Notes under the pieces: model-generated | Told to the model about the DNA's origin: nothing | Database searches by the model: none | The model's input: only the letters and a program-made list of their open reading frames with translations | Part shown: one piece after another, positions 4,484 through 7,444 of the stretch | Numbering within the stretch: the stretch's first letter is position 1 | Layout: every line of letters begins with the position of its first letter | Origin: Thiohalobacter sp. | GTDB lineage: Bacteria; Pseudomonadota; Gammaproteobacteria; DSM-19610 | Reading direction: 5' to 3' | DNA: 7,444 bases | Assembly: GCA_027010005.1 (NCBI GenBank) | Contig: JALVCM010000447.1 | Coordinates: 1-7,444 of the forward strand | Made by a program: the position numbers and the translations under genes

Positions 4484-6865
4484 ATGATTGAATCAAACTT
4501 TACGGTAACGGACACACCGCTCGACAGCCGTGAACTCGCGCTGATCGACGCCTGGTGGCGCGCCGCCAATTATCTCTCCATCGGGCAGATATACCTGCTG
4601 GACAATCCGCTACTCAGGCTGCCACTGTCACTCGAACACATCAAGCCGCGCCTGCTGGGACACTGGGGTACCACGCCCGGCCTGAACCTGATCTATGCCC
4701 ACCTCAACCGGGTGATCAGAACTCATGAGCTGGACATGATTTACGTCACCGGGCCGGGCCACGGCGCACCGGGGCTGGTCGCCAATACCTGGCTTGAAGG
4801 CAGTTACAGCGAGCTGTATCCCAACATTACACCGGATGAAGCCGGTATGAAGCAGCTGTTCAGACAATTCTCCTTTCCCGGCGGTATCCCCAGCCATACC
4901 GCACCGGAGACGCCCGGCTCGATTCATGAGGGTGGCGAACTGGGATACTCCCTGAGCCATGCCTATGGTGCTGCCTTTGATAACCCTGACCTGATCGTCA
5001 CCTGTGTGGTTGGCGATGGTGAGGCGGAAACCGGCCCGGCCGCCACGGCCTGGCATTCCAACAAGTTCCTGGACCCGGAGCGCGACGGTGCCGTGCTGCC
5101 TATCCTGCACCTGAACGGCTACAAGATTGCCAACCCGACCGTACTGGCGCGCATCAGCAGTGATGAATTGATGGACCTGTTCCGTGGCTACGGCTACACC
5201 CCGTACCTGATCGAGGGATCCGACCCTCACGCGGTACACCAGGCCATGTCTGCCACACTCGACAAGGTTATTGGCGATATCCACGCCATCCAGAAACAGG
5301 CACGCCGCGGTGAAACCCTGTCCCGTCCACGCTGGCCGATGATTATCCTGCGCACCCCCAAGGGCTGGACCTGCCCGAAAGAAATCGACGGACTGAAACT
5401 CGAAGACTACTGGCGTTCCCATCAGGTGCCTTTTGCACAACTGGCGGAAAAGCCGGAGCACATTCGGGTGCTCGAACAGTGGATGAAGCACTACCGGCCT
5501 GAAGAACTGTTTGATAAAAACGGGCAGCTGGTCGCGGAAGTGGCCGAGTTGTCACCACACGGTGACCGGCGCATGGGCCGTAACCCGCACGCCAACGGTG
5601 GCCTGCTGTTAAGAGACCTGAAACTCCCGGACTACCGCGAGTATGCCGTTGATGTCCCCGCACCCGGCGGCTCGACGGGTGAAGCCACACGCCGCATGGG
5701 TGACTTCCTGCGCGATGTCATGAAGCTGAATCTGGAACAGAAAAATTTTCGCGTCATGGGCCCGGACGAAACTGTCTCCAACCGGCTCGGTGCCCTGCTC
5801 GAAGTGACCAACCGGGCCTGGGAAGCCGAGACCTATGATTACGACGACCACCTCGCGCCCGATGGCCGGGTGATGGAAATTCTTTCCGAACACACTTGCC
5901 AGGGCTGGCTGGAAGGATACCTGCTGACCGGCAGGCACGGCCTGTTTTCCTGTTACGAAGCCTTTATCCACATTGTCGACTCCATGTTCAACCAGCACGC
6001 CAAGTGGCTCAAGGTCAGCAAGGAGATCCCGTGGCGGCGGCCGATTGCCTCATTGAATATCCTGCTGACCTCACACGTCTGGCGCCAGGACCACAACGGG
6101 TTTTCACACCAGGACCCCGGCTTCATCGACCACGTTGTCAACAAAAAGGCCGACATCGTGCGTGTCTACCTGCCACCGGACGCCAATACCGCCCTGTGTA
6201 TCACTCAGCGCTGTCTGAACAGCCGTAACCTGGTCAACGTTATTATTGCCGGCAAACAACCGGAGCCACAATGGCTGGATATGGATGCCGCGATCCGCCA
6301 CTGCCACGCCGGCATCGGCATCTGGGAGTGGGCCAGCAATGATGCGGACAGTGATCCCGATGTCGTCATGGCCTGTGCCGGCGATGTGCCAACCATTGAA
6401 ACACTCGCCGCGGTAAAACTGCTTCGGGAACACCTGCCGGAACTGAGGGTCCGCGTGATCAATGTCGTCGACCTGATGACCCTGCAACCCAAAGAAGAAC
6501 ACCCGAACGGCCTCGGTGACACCGACTTCGATGCCCTGTTCAGTACCGACAAACCAATTGTGTTTGCCTTTCACGGCTACCCCTGGCTGATACACCGCCT
6601 GACCTACCGCCGCACCGGTCACGACAACCTGCACGTGCGTGGCTACAAGGAAGAAGGTACGACTACAACACCGTTCGACATGACCGTCATGAACGAACTC
6701 GACCGTTTCCACCTGGTCGAGGACGTCGTGAAAAGGGTCGAAGGACTTGGTTCGAAGGGGGTCTACCTCACGCAGCTTATGCGCGACAAGCTGATCGAAC
6801 ACAGGCAATACATCACCGAACACGGCCAGGATATGCCGGAAATTCGCAACTGGAGCTGGCAATAA
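4484..6865 (+). CDS. xfp: Xylulose-5-phosphate (and/or fructose-6-phosphate) phosphoketolase
   Basis: Phosphoketolase uses thiamine diphosphate to split xylulose-5-phosphate with phosphate into acetyl phosphate and glyceraldehyde-3-phosphate; dual-specificity members also use fructose-6-phosphate. From the chosen start it has 793 residues, the usual length. Family blocks are [20 protein letters not shown] (18-37), [15 protein letters not shown] (54-68), [11 protein letters not shown] (87-97), [19 protein letters not shown] (146-164), the thiamine diphosphate motif GDGEAETGP (177-185) running to [10 protein letters not shown] (210-219), [19 protein letters not shown] (468-486) and HQDPGF (542-547). 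No frameshift is seen. The frame stays open upstream to 4262, but that would overlap the divergent gene's coding start. The ATG at 4484 gives the normal family N-terminus and has AGGGA 8 bases before it. An ATG at 4445 is the main alternative. The phosphoglycerate mutase gene follows after 12 bases. Substrate preference cannot be decided from motifs alone. Confidence 0.96.
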   Translation: MIESNFTVTDTPLDSRELALIDAWWRAANYLSIGQIYLLDNPLLRLPLSLEHIKPRLLGHWGTTPGLNLIYAHLNRVIRTHELDMIYVTGPGHGAPGLVANTWLEGSYSELYPNITPDEAGMKQLFRQFSFPGGIPSHTAPETPGSIHEGGELGYSLSHAYGAAFDNPDLIVTCVVGDGEAETGPAATAWHSNKFLDPERDGAVLPILHLNGYKIANPTVLARISSDELMDLFRGYGYTPYLIEGSDPHAVHQAMSATLDKVIGDIHAIQKQARRGETLSRPRWPMIILRTPKGWTCPKEIDGLKLEDYWRSHQVPFAQLAEKPEHIRVLEQWMKHYRPEELFDKNGQLVAEVAELSPHGDRRMGRNPHANGGLLLRDLKLPDYREYAVDVPAPGGSTGEATRRMGDFLRDVMKLNLEQKNFRVMGPDETVSNRLGALLEVTNRAWEAETYDYDDHLAPDGRVMEILSEHTCQGWLEGYLLTGRHGLFSCYEAFIHIVDSMFNQHAKWLKVSKEIPWRRPIASLNILLTSHVWRQDHNGFSHQDPGFIDHVVNKKADIVRVYLPPDANTALCITQRCLNSRNLVNVIIAGKQPEPQWLDMDAAIRHCHAGIGIWEWASNDADSDPDVVMACAGDVPTIETLAAVKLLREHLPELRVRVINVVDLMTLQPKEEHPNGLGDTDFDALFSTDKPIVFAFHGYPWLIHRLTYRRTGHDNLHVRGYKEEGTTTTPFDMTVMNELDRFHLVEDVVKRVEGLGSKGVYLTQLMRDKLIEHRQYITEHGQDMPEIRNWSWQ

Positions 6866-6877
6866 CAGAGACAACCC

Positions 6878-7444
6878 ATGGGACGACTAACACTCATACG
6901 TCACGGCCAGTCAATCTGGAACCTGCAAAACCGCTTCACTGGCTGGATTGATGTCGGACTCAGCCAACAGGGCACGATGGAGGCACAGCGAGCTGCAGCA
7001 CTGTTGACCGACCAGCATTTCGACCTGGCATTTACCTCGGCGCTGTTGCGCGCCCAGGATACGCTGTATGAAATCCTCAAACAAAACCGGCACTGCAGCC
7101 AGTATCTCCGCGTGCACGAGACCGGTAGTGAATGGTATGAGCACTTTATCCCGGCAGATGAAGACAAAAAGGAACTGAAAATCTACGTCTCCGAAAAACT
7201 GAACGAACGTTACTACGGTGATCTGCAGGGCCTGAACAAGGACCGTGCCCGCGAACAGTTCGGCAAGGAACAGGTGCATATCTGGCGGCGCAGCTACGAC
7301 GTACCGCCACCCAACGGCGAGAGTCTTGCCATGACAGCGGATCGCACGCTCCCCTATTTCCATTCACATATCACCCCCCACTTGCAACAGGGCAAACACG
7401 TAGTGGTGTCTGCACACGGCAACTCTCTGCGTGCCATTATCATG
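6878..7444 (+). CDS. gpmA: 2,3-bisphosphoglycerate-dependent phosphoglycerate mutase, 3' end beyond the window
   Basis: The first 189 residues are present and the frame is open at the right edge. The enzyme interconverts 3- and 2-phosphoglycerate through a phosphohistidine. Motifs are LIRHGQSIWN (6-15, nucleophile H9), NRFTGWIDVGLS (18-29), LNERYYGDLQGLNK (108-121, acid E110), WRRSYDVPPPNGESL (136-150) and SAHGNSLRAI (178-187, H180). LNERxYGxLQGLNK separates it from generic histidine phosphatases. Two length features stand out against the E. coli enzyme as I recall it. The stretch between H9 and E110 is about 20 residues longer, with an acidic and basic segment near 77-103. The loop between PP and GESL is about 25 residues shorter. 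The gene starts 12 bases after the phosphoketolase stop without a strong Shine-Dalgarno site, suggesting co-transcription and perhaps translational coupling. It fits as a lower-glycolysis step for the triose phosphate that phosphoketolase releases. Confidence 0.9.
   Translation, partial: MGRLTLIRHGQSIWNLQNRFTGWIDVGLSQQGTMEAQRAAALLTDQHFDLAFTSALLRAQDTLYEILKQNRHCSQYLRVHETGSEWYEHFIPADEDKKELKIYVSEKLNERYYGDLQGLNKDRAREQFGKEQVHIWRRSYDVPPPNGESLAMTADRTLPYFHSHITPHLQQGKHVVVSAHGNSLRAIIM

Noticed and set aside
4628..5491. Long open frame of 287 codons on the minus strand inside phosphoketolase.
   Set aside because: It is antisense to highly conserved phosphoketolase blocks, has no recognisable domain and no support from context. 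Such frames are common opposite GC-rich genes.
6104..6874. Open minus-strand frame of 256 codons over the end of phosphoketolase.
   Set aside because: Antisense shadow of a conserved coding region, with no recognisable motif.

Overview
The window looks like a moderately GC-rich proteobacterial chromosome, most likely gamma- or betaproteobacterial and possibly an autotroph or methylotroph. That placement is inferred from protein flavour and gene set and was not tested by search. It is densely coded, with short intergenic gaps. I see no tRNA, rRNA, CRISPR array, transposase or phage structural gene.

Layout from left to right. A minus-strand run reads leftward from about 2039: a glycine-rich stress-type protein resembling DUF1269 proteins (1449-2039), a beta-CASP metallo-beta-lactamase RNA-processing enzyme (42-1436), and the first codons of a further gene cut by the window edge (1-14). 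A divergent gap (2040-2200) separates this from a plus-strand pair: a four-helix membrane protein of the YvlD/superfamily IV holin type (2201-2608) and acetate kinase (2615-3790). Acetate kinase converges on a second DUF1269-type gene on the minus strand (3801-4304), with 10 bases between the stop codons. A second divergent gap (4305-4483) leads into phosphoketolase (4484-6865) and then a 2,3-bisphosphoglycerate-dependent phosphoglycerate mutase (6878 to the right edge, incomplete).

The metabolic core is coherent. Phosphoketolase splits xylulose-5-phosphate (and perhaps fructose-6-phosphate) with phosphate to give acetyl phosphate plus glyceraldehyde-3-phosphate (or erythrose-4-phosphate). 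Acetate kinase turns acetyl phosphate into acetate and ATP. The mutase serves lower glycolysis, which receives the triose phosphate. The two DUF1269-like proteins, the beta-CASP nuclease and the small membrane protein are the kind of accessory genes seen in stress or low-oxygen energy-conservation loci. That reading is inference.

The most notable non-coding signal is a perfect 18-base repeat, TGTCACCCAGGTTGCAGC, at 2130-2147 and 4386-4403. There is one copy in each of the two divergent intergenic regions and none elsewhere in the window. The copies lie 90 and 81 bases upstream of the two DUF1269-like start codons, in the same orientation relative to them. In the second region the repeat overlaps two dyads: a 16-base perfect palindrome and TGACAG-N5-CTGTCA. 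This suggests that one regulator controls four transcription units and ties the acetate-forming bypass to the accessory stress genes.
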